Origin: Clostridia bacterium
GTDB taxonomy: Bacteria > Bacillota > Clostridia > Christensenellales > Borkfalkiaceae
NCBI GenBank assembly: GCA_021204825.1
Contig: JAJPYR010000024.1
Coordinates: 9,355 to 44,601 of the forward strand
Reading direction: 5' to 3'
Length of the DNA stretch: 35,247 bases
Both the position numbers and the translations under genes were made by a program. Positions 1 to 8,485 of the stretch are shown here, piece after piece. Positions within the stretch are counted from its first letter, which is position 1; every line of letters starts with the position of its first letter. The notes beneath the pieces are model-generated. The model worked only from the letters and a program-made list of their open reading frames with translations. It was not told the DNA's origin and did not search any database.

Positions 1-43
1 GAACTCAACGGTGAAAGTGCCGCCGGCAGCCGTCTGCGGCCGG

Positions 44-1399
44 TCAGAACTCAACGGTGAAGGTGCTGCCTTTGCCCTGCTCGCTCTCCACGGATATCTT
101 CCAGCCGTACTTGAGGCAGATTTTGCGGACGGAGGCGAGGCCTAAGCCGAAGCCTCCGTTCTTGCCTCCGTGGGATTTGTCCACGGTGAAGAAACGGTCA
201 AAGATGCGGTCCCTGTTCTCAGGGGCAATGCCTACGCCCGTGTCCGCCACTTTGAGGCAGTCATAGTTGAGGGTCACGGTGACGCTTCCGCCCGGCTTGT
301 TGTAGCGGATGGCGTTGCGCACAAGGTTGCCGAAGACCTCGCACACGAGCTCGTGGCGGCTCTGCACGATGACGTTGTCCTCGATGCTGTCCTCAAGCGT
401 TACGTCATGGGACTCGGCTTCGGGACGGAGCACGGAAATCATCTCACGGGCTATCTCAGAGAAGTTGACCTCATCGGGAAGAATCTCATCGCTGTCTATC
501 TCACTGTAATTGATTATGCAGGTTATGAGAGACGTGAGCCTTGTGCTCTGCGTGGATATGACCTCATATGCGTCCTGCTTCTGCTCCTCCGTAAGGGCTC
601 CGGCCTTCAAAAGCTCTGCGTATCCCTGGATGGATGTAAGCGGGGTGTTCATTTCGTGGGTTATGTTGGAGATGAACTCGTCCTTGGTCTTGCGCGCGTT
701 GTTGACCGATTCCTTCTCCGCAACTATCTCGCCCATCTGCCGCTCTATGTTGCGGTTGCGCTCGTTGAGGACCTCTGCTATGGGCTTGAGCTCGGAATAT
801 TTAGTTGTGACCATGCCTTTCTTTGAGGCGTTTGCCGCAAGGTCCTGGACAGGCTTTACGATGAAGTACGTGGCCACGAAGGCAAGGATTATGCAGAGCA
901 CGATGTCTATGGCTATATAGGTTGCCGTTGTGGGAAGGGTCTTTACGAACAGCTTCCACTCAGAGGGTATTGAGACGGCTATGCGCACAAGGAGAGTGCT
1001 GCCGTCTGCCTCTGTGAAGGCCTTGCAGTAATACACCATGTTCTCACCAAGCGTCTCACTGTTGCGCACTGCGTAGCCGGAGCCGTCCTCCAGAGCCGCT
1101 ATGACCTCCGGGCGGTCTGAGTGGTTCTCAGAGATGTTCTGCTGCCTGGAGTCTCCAAGGACTGTGCCGTCTGCCGTTATGTATGTGACACGCGCCCCGT
1201 CCAGAATCTCAGCAAGGGCATCCGCACCGTCCTGGTCTGCGGTGTAATCGTTTTCATCATACAGGTTCATATAGACAAGCAGGTATTCCTCCGTCTCATC
1301 CACAGAGGAGTTGTAATACACCTGCGTGGACGCAAGCGAAAAGAGTATGATGGATATGATTGTTATTATCAGTGAAAAGATAAGTATTCTTGCTCTCAT
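44..1399 (-). CDS. phoR: Sensor histidine kinase, PhoR-like
   Basis: A 451-residue membrane sensor kinase, probably the partner of the response regulator encoded just upstream. It has TM1 at about residues 5-25, an extracytoplasmic sensor region at 28-155, and TM2 at about 158-181. A linker or degenerate HAMP region leads to the H-box, with FISNITHEMNTPLTSI around His248. The ATPase domain shows the N box (GNLVRNAIRYN, 357-367), the G1 box (VADTGVGI, about 384-391), the F box (RIFDRFF) and the G2 box (GGFGLGLA, 415-422). The H-box has Asn where HELKTPL normally has Lys, which some kinases tolerate. The gene lies 134 bp downstream of the regulator and follows pstS-pstCA-pstB, so the phosphate-starvation role is inferred from context. 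A non-phosphate sensor is possible but less likely. Immediately after its stop the DNA repeats the last codons of the gene (see findings). Confidence 0.9.
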   Translation of the reverse strand: MRARILIFSLIITIISIILFSLASTQVYYNSSVDETEEYLLVYMNLYDENDYTADQDGADALAEILDGARVTYITADGTVLGDSRQQNISENHSDRPEVIAALEDGSGYAVRNSETLGENMVYYCKAFTEADGSTLLVRIAVSIPSEWKLFVKTLPTTATYIAIDIVLCIILAFVATYFIVKPVQDLAANASKKGMVTTKYSELKPIAEVLNERNRNIERQMGEIVAEKESVNNARKTKDEFISNITHEMNTPLTSIQGYAELLKAGALTEEQKQDAYEVISTQSTRLTSLITCIINYSEIDSDEILPDEVNFSEIAREMISVLRPEAESHDVTLEDSIEDNVIVQSRHELVCEVFGNLVRNAIRYNKPGGSVTVTLNYDCLKVADTGVGIAPENRDRIFDRFFTVDKSHGGKNGGFGLGLASVRKICLKYGWKISVESEQGKGSTFTVEF

Positions 1400-1533
1400 A
1401 TCTCGTACGTTTCCTTGTTATCTGCCTGTATCTGCCGCATATTGCGGCTCCAATGCGCCTGCCGGCGCTGTGCGGGGAATGTGCCGCGGACGGCCGCAGC
1501 GCCTTGCAAAGGAGCTGTACGGGTCTGCGGACT

Positions 1534-2175
1534 TTAGAAGCGGTATCCCACGCCGAAAACGGTCTCTATCTTCACGCCCAGCTTTCTAAGGCGCGCCACG
1601 TGGTTGTCCAGGGTGCGGGTCTCGCCCTGGTCATAGCCCCAGACCTCTGTGAGGAGCTTTTCACGGGGCAGAGCCTTGCCGGCGTTCTCCACAAAGTATT
1701 TGAGGAGCTCGTATTCCTTTTTGTTGAGCACCAGCGGCTCCCCGTCCAGGGTGGCTGACATGCGGTCTATGTCAATTATGACGCCCTTGGCCGCTATCTC
1801 GCCCCTCTTCTCCCTGCCCCTCAAGCGGGCATTGACGCGGGCCGTGAGCTCCAAGACGGAGAAGGGCTTCGTGACGTAGTCATCCGCGCCCATGTTGAGG
1901 CCTGTGACCTTGTCTTCCTCGCGCCCTTTGGCGGTCAGCATTATGACGGCCACGGAAGGGCATCTGCTCTTCACATACTTAAGAACATCCAGCCCGGAGC
2001 CGTCCGGGAGCATTATGTCCAGAAGGGCCACGTCCGGTGTGTCTTCCTCCAAAGCCTGCTCAAAGGACGCTATCGTATTGTATGCCTGCATCTCCAGGCC
2101 GTTCATCTCCAGAGCGACTTTCACAAGCCCGCAAATGGACGCGTCATCCTCCAGTATCCAGATCTTTCCCTTCAT
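1534..2175 (-). CDS. phoB: Response regulator, OmpR/PhoB family
   Basis: A 213-residue two-domain transcription regulator. The receiver domain (about 1-118) carries the acidic pair Asp10/Asp11, the phospho-acceptor Asp53 in LLDIMLPDGSG, the Thr in IMLTAKG and the Lys in YVTKPF. A winged-helix output domain (about 125-213) contains the family pattern LNKKEYELLKYFVENAGKALPR. It ends in GVGYRF, as OmpR/PhoB proteins usually do. It is phosphorylated by the adjacent kinase and probably binds the Pho-box-like repeat upstream of pstS. The start is supported by a GAGG about 8 nt upstream. The 236-bp gap to pstB holds a GC-rich hairpin and a TATAAT-like element at about 2379-2384, so the two-component pair may have its own promoter. 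In Bacillota this protein would often be called PhoP. Confidence 0.92.
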   Translation of the reverse strand: MKGKIWILEDDASICGLVKVALEMNGLEMQAYNTIASFEQALEEDTPDVALLDIMLPDGSGLDVLKYVKSRCPSVAVIMLTAKGREEDKVTGLNMGADDYVTKPFSVLELTARVNARLRGREKRGEIAAKGVIIDIDRMSATLDGEPLVLNKKEYELLKYFVENAGKALPREKLLTEVWGYDQGETRTLDNHVARLRKLGVKIETVFGVGYRF

Positions 2176-2411
2176 ACTGCTGCCTCGCTAAGTTTCCTGC
2201 ATTTCATTCTAACATAAAGGGCAAGGGATTTCAACTCTGTTCACACCCCTGCAAAAGCCTTCAAAAAGGCCTTCAGCGGACCCATAGGGTCTGCATGGAG
2301 CCGTGCGGAAGGTTCTGCTCGGGCAGAAAATGCCCGGTGTGCAGCCCGCCCCGGCAAGGGCCTGGGACACGCAGGACACATTATAGTGGGAGCAGCCGGA
2401 GCGGCTGCATA

Positions 2412-3197
2412 TCAGCCGAAACGGCCGTTTATGTAATCATCCGTGCGCTTGTCTGCGGGGTGTGAGAAGATGCGCTTGGTCTCATCCATCTCTATCATCT
2501 CGCCCAGCAGGAAGTAGGCTGTGTAGTCTGCGATACGGAAGGCCTGCTGCATGTTGTGGGTTACCATTATGATGGTTATCTTGTCCTTGAGCTCTGCGCA
2601 GAGCTCCTCTATCTTTCCGGTTGAGATGGGGTCCAGCGCGGATGTGGGCTCATCCATAAGGAGTATCTGGGGCTCCACGGCAAGAGCCCTGGCGATGCAA
2701 AGCCTTTGCTGCTGGCCGCCGGAAAGGCCCAGGGCGGACTTGTTGAGGCGGTCTTTGACCTCATCCCACATGGCAGCCCCTTTGAGGGACTTTTCCACTA
2801 TGCCGTCCAGGTCCGATCTTGAGCGTATGCCGAATGTCCTGGGACCGTATGCTATGTTGTCATAGACGCTCATGGCAAGCGGGTTGGGGCGCTGGAAGAC
2901 CATGCCCACGTTCTTGCGAAGCATGGTGAGGTTGGCGTTCTTGGCGTATATGTCCGAATCCCCCACCTTTATCTCGCCGGTTATCTTGCAGCCTTCCACA
3001 AGGTCATTCATGCGGTTTATAGACTTGATTAGCGTGGACTTGCCGCAGCCCGAAGGGCCTATCATGGCCGTAAGCTTGCGCACGGGGAAGTTCATGTAGA
3101 TGTTCTTCAGTGCATGGAAGTTGCCGTAGAAGAGGTTCATCTCCTTTATGGAAACGGCTGTATCGCCGGATATGTTGAAGTGTTCTATCTTTTTCAT
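2412..3197 (-). CDS. pstB: Phosphate ABC transporter ATP-binding protein PstB
   Basis: The cytoplasmic ATPase that powers high-affinity phosphate import. The 261 residues match the usual PstB length. Walker A is GPSGCGKST (47-55). The Q-loop stretch [18 protein letters not shown] is typical of PstB. The signature is LSGGQQQRL (158-166) and Walker B is [13 protein letters not shown] (178-190). A switch His follows in [14 protein letters not shown]. The start codon overlaps the stop of the upstream permease gene in an ATGA arrangement (positions 3194-3197), indicating translational coupling. PhoU, which usually follows pstB and links it to the kinase, is absent. The regulator and kinase genes come next. 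Confidence 0.97.
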   Translation of the reverse strand: MKKIEHFNISGDTAVSIKEMNLFYGNFHALKNIYMNFPVRKLTAMIGPSGCGKSTLIKSINRMNDLVEGCKITGEIKVGDSDIYAKNANLTMLRKNVGMVFQRPNPLAMSVYDNIAYGPRTFGIRSRSDLDGIVEKSLKGAAMWDEVKDRLNKSALGLSGGQQQRLCIARALAVEPQILLMDEPTSALDPISTGKIEELCAELKDKITIIMVTHNMQQAFRIADYTAYFLLGEMIEMDETKRIFSHPADKRTDDYINGRFG

Positions 3198-5386
3198 GTC
3201 ATTGTTCTCCCCAGCCCTTCCCCGGACCTGTTGTCTGTCTTGCTGTCTGTCTCATCCATGGTGTCTTTAAAGAATGTATAACCCATTCCTGAGGAAGGCT
3301 CTGCGCCGCTTTCCGGCGGGGCGTCCTTCACGAAGGCATATCCTCCGGGCGGCGTCTGCGCGCTCTTTCTTGCCTTCCATTCCATTACGGCGTCATGGGC
3401 GTCCGCAGCGGCGGCATCTGCCGCAGGGGCATCCGCAGCCGATGCGTCAGCGCCGTCTGCGGACTCCTTCCCGGATGCGGAATGCTCTGCTTCCGCGTCA
3501 TTGTCCCCCTCTCCCTTGTCCGTATGGGCCATGGGGTTGAAATAGCCTTCCTCTGCAGGAGGATTCTTCCTGTTGCGGAACCAGATCTGAATGCGCTTGA
3601 AGATATTCTTCTTGCCTGCACGGCGGTTCTCTATAATGCGCTCTATGAGGGACACAAGAAGGTTGAGAAGGAATACGAATATTATGAGGACCGTGCCCAC
3701 GGCATAACTCTTCCCCACTTCCAGGCCTTCGCTTATCATGGAGTACATGAGCACCGCCAGGGTTGAGCCGGATGAGAACAGCCCTGTGGGCATGTATGCG
3801 GACATGCCTACGGTGTATATGAGGGCCGCGGTCTCGCCTATGATGCGGCCAATGGAAAGGATTACGGATGTGATTATTCCGGCTATGGCCTGCGGAAGGA
3901 CTACGGTGAACACTGTCCGCAGCTTGCCGGCGCCCAGGGCATATGAGGCCTCGCGCATTGAATCCGGGACTTCGGACAGGCTTTGCTCCGTAGACCGGAT
4001 TATGGTTGGCAGAATCATGAGGGCCATGGTCAGTCCGCCGTTGAAGATGTTGACCCCCATGCCGCAGTATACGCCGAAGAAGAGATACCCGAAAAGGCCG
4101 AATATTATGGACGGAACGCCTGCCAGGGTGTCTATGAAAAGGCGAACGACTTTGACGAACCAGCTGCCCTTTTTGGCGTACTCGTTCAGGAATATGGCCG
4201 CCCCTATGCCGAACGGCAGCGCGAACACGAGCGCCACCACTATGACCAGCGCTGTGGAAGCGAAGGCCGGGGCCATGGTTATGTTGGAGTATGAGCTTTC
4301 GCCGAATACGAAATCCGTTGTAAGATACGGCACGCCGCGCACGAACACATAGACCACGAGTCCTACAAGGATAACGGTCACAAGGATGGACACTATCCAT
4401 GATATGACGGCCAGAACGTCCTGCACGGAGCCTGCCTTGCGGAACTGCATGTTTTCCGCCGTGTGGCCTTCCTTGACCTTTCTGGAGAAGAAGCTGTTGC
4501 CGGAGACGGCGTTGTTGCGCTTCACAACCCACAGAATAAGGTTGATGATGAGTATGAACAGAAGCAGTATGAATCCTGTGGCAATGAGCGCGCTGCGGTG
4601 CGTTCCCGTGGCGTATCCGAACTCCATCACTATGTTGGATGTCAGGGACCTTAAGGGTATGAACCACGAGGACGGGTAGTTGACTGCGCCGCCTAAAAGG
4701 AACTGCACGGCCATGGTCTCGCCTACGGCTCGTCCGATGCCCAAAATCATGGCGGCAAGGATGCCGTTGCGGGCTGCGGGAAGCATGACACGGAACACTG
4801 CCTGGTTCTTGGTGCAGCCTAAGGCTAAGGCGCCTTCATAGTAGTGCATGGGCACGGACTCAAGGGAGTTCTTGGTTATGGAGCACACTGTGGGCAGTAT
4901 CATGACGCTCAGGATCAGGGTGCTTAAAAGCAGGCCGGACCCTGAAAGGGTGCCGAACATGTTCTCCAGGGCCGGCTTGACAAGTTCCAGTCCGAAGTAG
5001 CCGAATATGATTGAGGGTATGCCTGCAAGCAGGTTTATGATCTGCGAGAAGACGCCTTTAAGTTTTTTGGGGCAGTAATATACGATGAATACCGCCATGA
5101 AGACGGCCAGGATGCCGCCAAGGATTACGGAGCATGCAGTGAGGACCAGGGTGGTCACAATCATGGCGAAGACGCCGAATGTGCCTGAGTCCGGATCCCA
5201 CTGGGACCCGAAGATGAACTTGAAGAATCCCGTTTCCTGGAATGCCGGTATGCTGGCGGTCAGGATGTATACGACTATTGCAAGGACGGCGATTATGGAA
5301 AAGGCGGCAAAGAAGATGAATATGGCCTTCGCCACGTTTTCCCTGTTGAATATCCTGCCCATCCGTCCTGAGTGATCTTTTTGCAT
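3194..5386 (-). CDS. PstC-PstA fusion: phosphate ABC transporter permease with acidic C-terminal tail
   Basis: A single 730-residue reading frame carries both phosphate permease subunits. Residues 1-300 match PstC, with membrane helices, the [13 protein letters not shown] segment (121-133) and an EAA loop (EGALALG...[10 protein letters not shown], 184-226). Residues 315-595 match PstA, with [15 protein letters not shown] (421-435) and a second EAA loop ([16 protein letters not shown]...[10 protein letters not shown], 478-521). Two EAA loops in one chain mean both ATPase contact sites lie on one polypeptide. From about residue 605 the protein continues as a hydrophilic Ala/Asp/Glu-rich tail. 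That tail contains two copies of a short motif, GYAFVKD (682-688) and GYTFFKD (702-708). PstC and PstA are normally separate proteins of about 300 residues each. The start has a good SD (GGAGGAAG). No frameshift or stop is seen between the halves. Confidence 0.95.
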   Translation of the reverse strand: MQKDHSGRMGRIFNRENVAKAIFIFFAAFSIIAVLAIVVYILTASIPAFQETGFFKFIFGSQWDPDSGTFGVFAMIVTTLVLTACSVILGGILAVFMAVFIVYYCPKKLKGVFSQIINLLAGIPSIIFGYFGLELVKPALENMFGTLSGSGLLLSTLILSVMILPTVCSITKNSLESVPMHYYEGALALGCTKNQAVFRVMLPAARNGILAAMILGIGRAVGETMAVQFLLGGAVNYPSSWFIPLRSLTSNIVMEFGYATGTHRSALIATGFILLLFILIINLILWVVKRNNAVSGNSFFSRKVKEGHTAENMQFRKAGSVQDVLAVISWIVSILVTVILVGLVVYVFVRGVPYLTTDFVFGESSYSNITMAPAFASTALVIVVALVFALPFGIGAAIFLNEYAKKGSWFVKVVRLFIDTLAGVPSIIFGLFGYLFFGVYCGMGVNIFNGGLTMALMILPTIIRSTEQSLSEVPDSMREASYALGAGKLRTVFTVVLPQAIAGIITSVILSIGRIIGETAALIYTVGMSAYMPTGLFSSGSTLAVLMYSMISEGLEVGKSYAVGTVLIIFVFLLNLLVSLIERIIENRRAGKKNIFKRIQIWFRNRKNPPAEEGYFNPMAHTDKGEGDNDAEAEHSASGKESADGADASAADAPAADAAAADAHDAVMEWKARKSAQTPPGGYAFVKDAPPESGAEPSSGMGYTFFKDTMDETDSKTDNRSGEGLGRTMT

Positions 5387-5422
5387 TTCTTCCTCCGCTG
5401 AGGACCCCTTTTCAGCATTTAT

Positions 5423-5448
5423 GCCAGAGCCCGTATCCGGGCCCTGGC
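5423..5448 (-). promoter_or_regulatory. Intercistronic hairpin between pstS and pstCA
   Basis: An 11-bp stem (one G-U pair, tetraloop GATA on the minus strand) lies between the pstS stop and the pstCA start and has no T-run. A stable hairpin here would protect the pstS message from 3' decay or partly attenuate read-through. That fits the usual need for more binding protein than permease. The structure is seen in the sequence and the role is inferred. Confidence 0.6.
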
Positions 5449-5509
5449 CATGCTGTGTTCAATATGCCTGATGTTTTTCCGCTCTCTCATATCCCTCTCC
5501 CGGGCCGGA

Positions 5510-6346
5510 TTACAGGGCTCCGAGCGAGATGTAGCCGATCTTGTTTGCGGCGCTGTTGCTCTTTATGGCTGAGATGACGGCGTTTGTGGAATTGTACGAA
5601 TCAAAACCCACACCCGTATAATTCTTCTCTATGCCGACGAGCTCTTCAAACGCGGAGCGCGTTCCGGAGCCGGATTCTCTTGAAATCCCGGCCAGAATGC
5701 CCTCGAATCCCGTTCCGTCTTCATAGAGGGCCTTCAGCTGCGCTGTCGTGACATTGTCCAGATCTGATTTCGCGTTGACGATGATGGCTATGCCGTCCGT
5801 GGCTATCTTCTGCCATTCGAGGCTTGCCTCTTCATCCGTTGTAAGATCCCTTGAGGACATTGCTATATCCACGGTTCCGTCTGTGGCCTCTGTGATTCCG
5901 GACCCTGACCCGTTCTGGTTTACTGTGATTCTCACATTGGGATTTACGCTCTCATACATGCCCACAAGGTTCTGCATAAGGGGTCCTACGGATGTGGAGC
6001 CGCTGATCTTTACCGTCCCGGAAGCTGTTGTGTCTGTGGTGTACTCCTTTGCTTCCACTGCTATATATCCTTCATCCGCGACTTCTGTCTGCGCCGCAGA
6101 GCTGAAGATATAGTTCACAAAGTCCTTTGCCGCGGCGTTAAGGCCGTCATAACTCTGATAGCATACGATGAACGGCCTGGAAAGCGTGTATGAACCGTTC
6201 TCAACGTTTGCAACGGTTGCCTCGACTCCGTTGAACTTGAGCGCCTTGATCTCTCCCTCGGCGCATCCTGCAAATCCTGCGGCCGCTCCGACCACGGCCA
6301 CACATGCTGCTGCAAGCAATGCTGCCGCAACTCTTTTTGCCTTCAT
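5510..6346 (-). CDS. pstS: Phosphate-binding lipoprotein PstS, apparently circularly permuted
   Basis: A 278-residue substrate-binding lipoprotein for the Pst importer. The start at 6346 is chosen because AGGAG precedes it and a lipoprotein signal peptide follows directly (Lys-rich start, Ala/Val core, lipobox F-A-G-Cys28). The segment order is unlike ordinary PstS. Residues 33-101 (KALKFNGVEAT, NGSYTLSRPF, DFVNYIFSS, DEGYIAVEAKEY) correspond to the usual C-terminal part. A short TTDTTAS linker follows. Residues 110-278 contain the usual N-terminal and middle parts: GTVKISGSTSVGPLMQNL, VNQNGSGSGI, IAMSSRDLT and SRESGSGTRSAFEEL. The protein ends at KIGYISLGAL, exactly where a canonical PstS would cross back into domain I. 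The ligand motifs (SGSTSVGP, SSRD, SGSGTR) are all kept, so the protein is probably functional. It is the first gene of the operon. Confidence 0.9.
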   Translation of the reverse strand: MKAKRVAAALLAAACVAVVGAAAGFAGCAEGEIKALKFNGVEATVANVENGSYTLSRPFIVCYQSYDGLNAAAKDFVNYIFSSAAQTEVADEGYIAVEAKEYTTDTTASGTVKISGSTSVGPLMQNLVGMYESVNPNVRITVNQNGSGSGITEATDGTVDIAMSSRDLTTDEEASLEWQKIATDGIAIIVNAKSDLDNVTTAQLKALYEDGTGFEGILAGISRESGSGTRSAFEELVGIEKNYTGVGFDSYNSTNAVISAIKSNSAANKIGYISLGAL

Positions 6347-6422
6347 AATTTCTCCTGAATATCTTGTTCCTTGTTTTACAGCCCCAATATACCGCCCGCA
6401 CGTAAAAAAATAAGGCAGCAAG

Positions 6423-6442
6423 TTGTAATAAAATTGTAATAA
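6423..6442 (-). promoter_or_regulatory. Pho-box-like direct repeat upstream of pstS
   Basis: Two exact copies of TTATTACAA (minus strand) sit 11 bp apart at 6434-6442 and 6423-6431. An 11-bp direct repeat with a TTACA core is the layout expected for PhoB/PhoP dimer binding. It lies 77-96 bp upstream of the pstS start. A possible -10 (TATATT on the minus strand) is at 6386-6391. Confidence 0.65.
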
Positions 6443-6637
6443 CTTCACTTCGTACTGTCTGCTTTGCGGTTTGCTGTACTGCATGCGCGCGCCCGCATTA
6501 TCCGGAACAATTATGCGGAACCGGCGCCTGCACTGTGTGCGGATGCACCCGGAAAGGGCGCCTGATATGCCGCTTCAAACGAAGCTCCCCTGCAGAAAGG
6601 CAGACAAATATGGACAATGCAGGCCCTGTTGTGTACT

Positions 6638-6655
6638 TTGTCATATGATGTCATA
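6638..6655 (+). promoter_or_regulatory. TTGTCATAT-type operator upstream of the phosphatase promoter
   Basis: The stretch TTGTCATATGATGTCATA contains two TGTCATA elements spaced 10 bp apart. It lies just upstream of the -35 at 6663. The same TTGTCATAT half-site recurs in the glycosyltransferase control region (10998-11300), so a shared regulator is possible. This is inferred from repetition only. Confidence 0.4.
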
Positions 6656-6662
6656 ATAATAA

Positions 6663-6692
6663 TTGACTATCCCCCTGCGGATATGGTACAAT
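6663..6692 (+). promoter_or_regulatory. Promoter of the phosphatase/acyltransferase pair
   Basis: A -35 TTGACT (6663-6668) and a -10 TACAAT (6687-6692) are separated by 18 bp. The -10 ends six bases before the ATG at 6699, so the transcript may begin at or next to the start codon. Confidence 0.65.
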
Positions 6693-6698
6693 TAAAAC

Positions 6699-7547
6699 AT
6701 GCAGATAAAGAAACTGAAGCTTAGAAAACTTAATAACACAAGGGATATAGGCGGTTTTCCTGCTGCAGACGGCTTGTACATACGGCCCGGAATGCTCATC
6801 AGGAGCGGCAAGCTGTACAGGCTGCCCAAGATTACGAAAAAAACCCTCAAGGCCATAGGGGTGAAAGTTGTCATAGACCTCAGAATAGACAACGAAGTGG
6901 ACCAATACCCCCCTTGTATGCTTGAAGGAACGAAATACATACACATCCCTCTGCTCACAACAGCCAAGCCCGGCATAACCTATGAGAAAAGAAGCATGCC
7001 GAGCCTTATGAAGGAAGAGAGCACGCTTATTGAGACAGAGTTCAAGGACGCATACGAGTACATGCACAGGATTTATACGGATGTCCTGTTTGACAAAGAG
7101 TCCCAGGAGAGCATCCGCAAGGTCTTTGATGTATTCCTCACGGAAGACGGCTGCATACTGTGGAACTGCAGCGGCGGAAAGGACAGGGCAGGCATAATAG
7201 CCATGCTTTTGGAGTCCGTATTAGGCGTCCCTGAAGACCTGATAATCCAGGACTACATGGCATCTCAGGAATTCCAGCGCAGGAAGCGCAGCACACAGAA
7301 AAGGCTCCTTAAACTGGTCCCCGGCTACCGCAGGTTCAAAGAGCTCCTCATAGCCTTCATGGACGCACGGCCGGAATACATCACGCAGGCCATGGACACC
7401 ATGAAGGAGCAGTACGGCTCCGTCATGGGATACTGCAAAGAGGCCCTTGGGCTCACGGATGGGGACATCCGGACCCTTCGTGACAAATACCTTTGCAAAT
7501 CATACCGCATGCCTGACGAAACGGACCCGAATGCAATCATACTGTAA
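6699..7547 (+). CDS. Tyrosine/dual-specificity protein phosphatase family protein
   Basis: A 282-residue cytoplasmic protein of the bacterial tyrosine-phosphatase family (Y_phosphatase3-like). The opening stretch NTRDIGGFPAADGLYIRPGML, the strand VVIDLRIDNEVD and the active-site loop support this. In the loop, NCSGGKDRAG (156-165) keeps the catalytic Cys157 and Arg163 of the C-x5-R motif. The family usually has H-C-T-A-G-K-D-R-T-G, so here His is Asn, Thr is Ser and the last Thr is Ala, which could slow catalysis or change the substrate. Substrates could be phosphoproteins or phospholipid-like phosphates. The next gene is an acyltransferase 9 bp downstream, which makes a lipid-linked role possible. 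No SD is visible, and the -10 is immediately upstream, so translation may be leaderless. Confidence 0.85.
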   Translation: MQIKKLKLRKLNNTRDIGGFPAADGLYIRPGMLIRSGKLYRLPKITKKTLKAIGVKVVIDLRIDNEVDQYPPCMLEGTKYIHIPLLTTAKPGITYEKRSMPSLMKEESTLIETEFKDAYEYMHRIYTDVLFDKESQESIRKVFDVFLTEDGCILWNCSGGKDRAGIIAMLLESVLGVPEDLIIQDYMASQEFQRRKRSTQKRLLKLVPGYRRFKELLIAFMDARPEYITQAMDTMKEQYGSVMGYCKEALGLTDGDIRTLRDKYLCKSYRMPDETDPNAIIL

Positions 7548-7556
7548 CTGAGACAA

Positions 7557-8432
7557 ATGAAAGAAGAAGTTTACGACAACATGGACAGTGCCATCCCCCC
7601 AGGGGGAAGAAAGATACGCGAGAACTACGAAAAACGCCACCTTATCCAGGACTGCCTGGAAAGCCACAGGCGGTTTGACTATGACTACATAGCTTTCGGC
7701 AAATACACCATCCCGGACAGCACTTACCCGTACCGCAAAAAGGGCTGGAAACGCTTTGTGACAGGGCTGCTTCGCACCATTACGCAGATATTCGGCCCGC
7801 TGGTCAACTGGTTCGGATACGGAGCCACTGTCAGGGGCAGAAAGAACATCCGCGCCTTAGGCAGAAAGCAGGGCGCCATCTGCATCTCCAATCACTTCAT
7901 GTTCCTGGACAACCTCATCCTCCGGCAGGCCCTCGGCTTCTACCGCTCCTTCCACACCATGACATACCAGAACAACAGGGGCGGATTCCTTGGATGGATA
8001 CTGAAGCATTCCGGCATGCTGCCATTCAGTCCTGACCTGGAGGCCATGCGCAACATGACCAATGAGATGGAGCGCCTCCTCAAAAAGGGCAAGTTAATCA
8101 ACTTCTACGCCGAGCGCGCCATGTGGGGCAACTACCAGAAACCCCGCCCCTTGAAGGAAGGAGCCTTCCACTACGCAGTGAAATTCAATGTCCCTGTCGT
8201 TCCCGTCTTCTGCACCTTCAAAAAGACCAGAAAGCACGGCTACGCACAGTGGGTTGTAGTCCACATCCTGCCGCCCATATACATCAACGAGGATTTGCCC
8301 AGAAAGGACCGCATCGCAGACCTCAAGACCCGCACCGAGCAGGCCTGGAAGGAGTGTTACGAGAAAGTATACAAGAAGCCTCTCGAGTACCTTCCTGACG
8401 TCCGCAAGAATCCCCGTCCCGCAGATGACTGA
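7557..8432 (+). CDS. Lysophospholipid acyltransferase, PlsC-like
   Basis: A 291-residue acyltransferase likely to add a fatty acyl chain to a lysophosphatidate-type acceptor at the membrane. Motif I is NHFMFLD, with the catalytic His113 and Asp118 (H-x4-D). The third motif is FYAERAMW in place of the usual FPEGTRS. It is followed by LKEGAFHYAVKFNVPVVPVF, which is typical of the fold. The N-terminal ~60 residues are hydrophilic and lack an obvious membrane anchor, with a short hydrophobic stretch at about 68-86. It starts 9 bp after the phosphatase stop and is probably co-transcribed. The SD for the ATG at 7557 is weak. A second in-frame ATG at 7581 follows GAAGAAG and is an alternative start. 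A strong terminator follows. Confidence 0.87.
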   Translation: MKEEVYDNMDSAIPPGGRKIRENYEKRHLIQDCLESHRRFDYDYIAFGKYTIPDSTYPYRKKGWKRFVTGLLRTITQIFGPLVNWFGYGATVRGRKNIRALGRKQGAICISNHFMFLDNLILRQALGFYRSFHTMTYQNNRGGFLGWILKHSGMLPFSPDLEAMRNMTNEMERLLKKGKLINFYAERAMWGNYQKPRPLKEGAFHYAVKFNVPVVPVFCTFKKTRKHGYAQWVVVHILPPIYINEDLPRKDRIADLKTRTEQAWKECYEKVYKKPLEYLPDVRKNPRPADD

Positions 8433-8458
8433 TCCTGCAAACACAATCCAGCACCCAT

Positions 8459-8485
8459 CCGCCTGCCACGCCGGCAGGCGGTTTT
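8459..8485 (+). terminator. Rho-independent terminator after the acyltransferase gene
   Basis: A perfect 9-bp stem (CCGCCTGCC/GGCAGGCGG) with loop ACGCC is followed by TTTTCTT, 26 bp after the stop codon. The remaining bases up to 8993 (about 500 bp) contain no reading frame I believe. Confidence 0.9.

Noticed and set aside
3498..4667. 389-codon shifted frame within the PstC-PstA gene
   Set aside because: Arg/His-rich shadow of the permease, with no SD or domain.
5510..6484. Longer PstS frame starting at 6484
   Set aside because: The extra 46 residues overlap the Pho-box-like repeat and promoter. The SD and signal peptide start at 6346.
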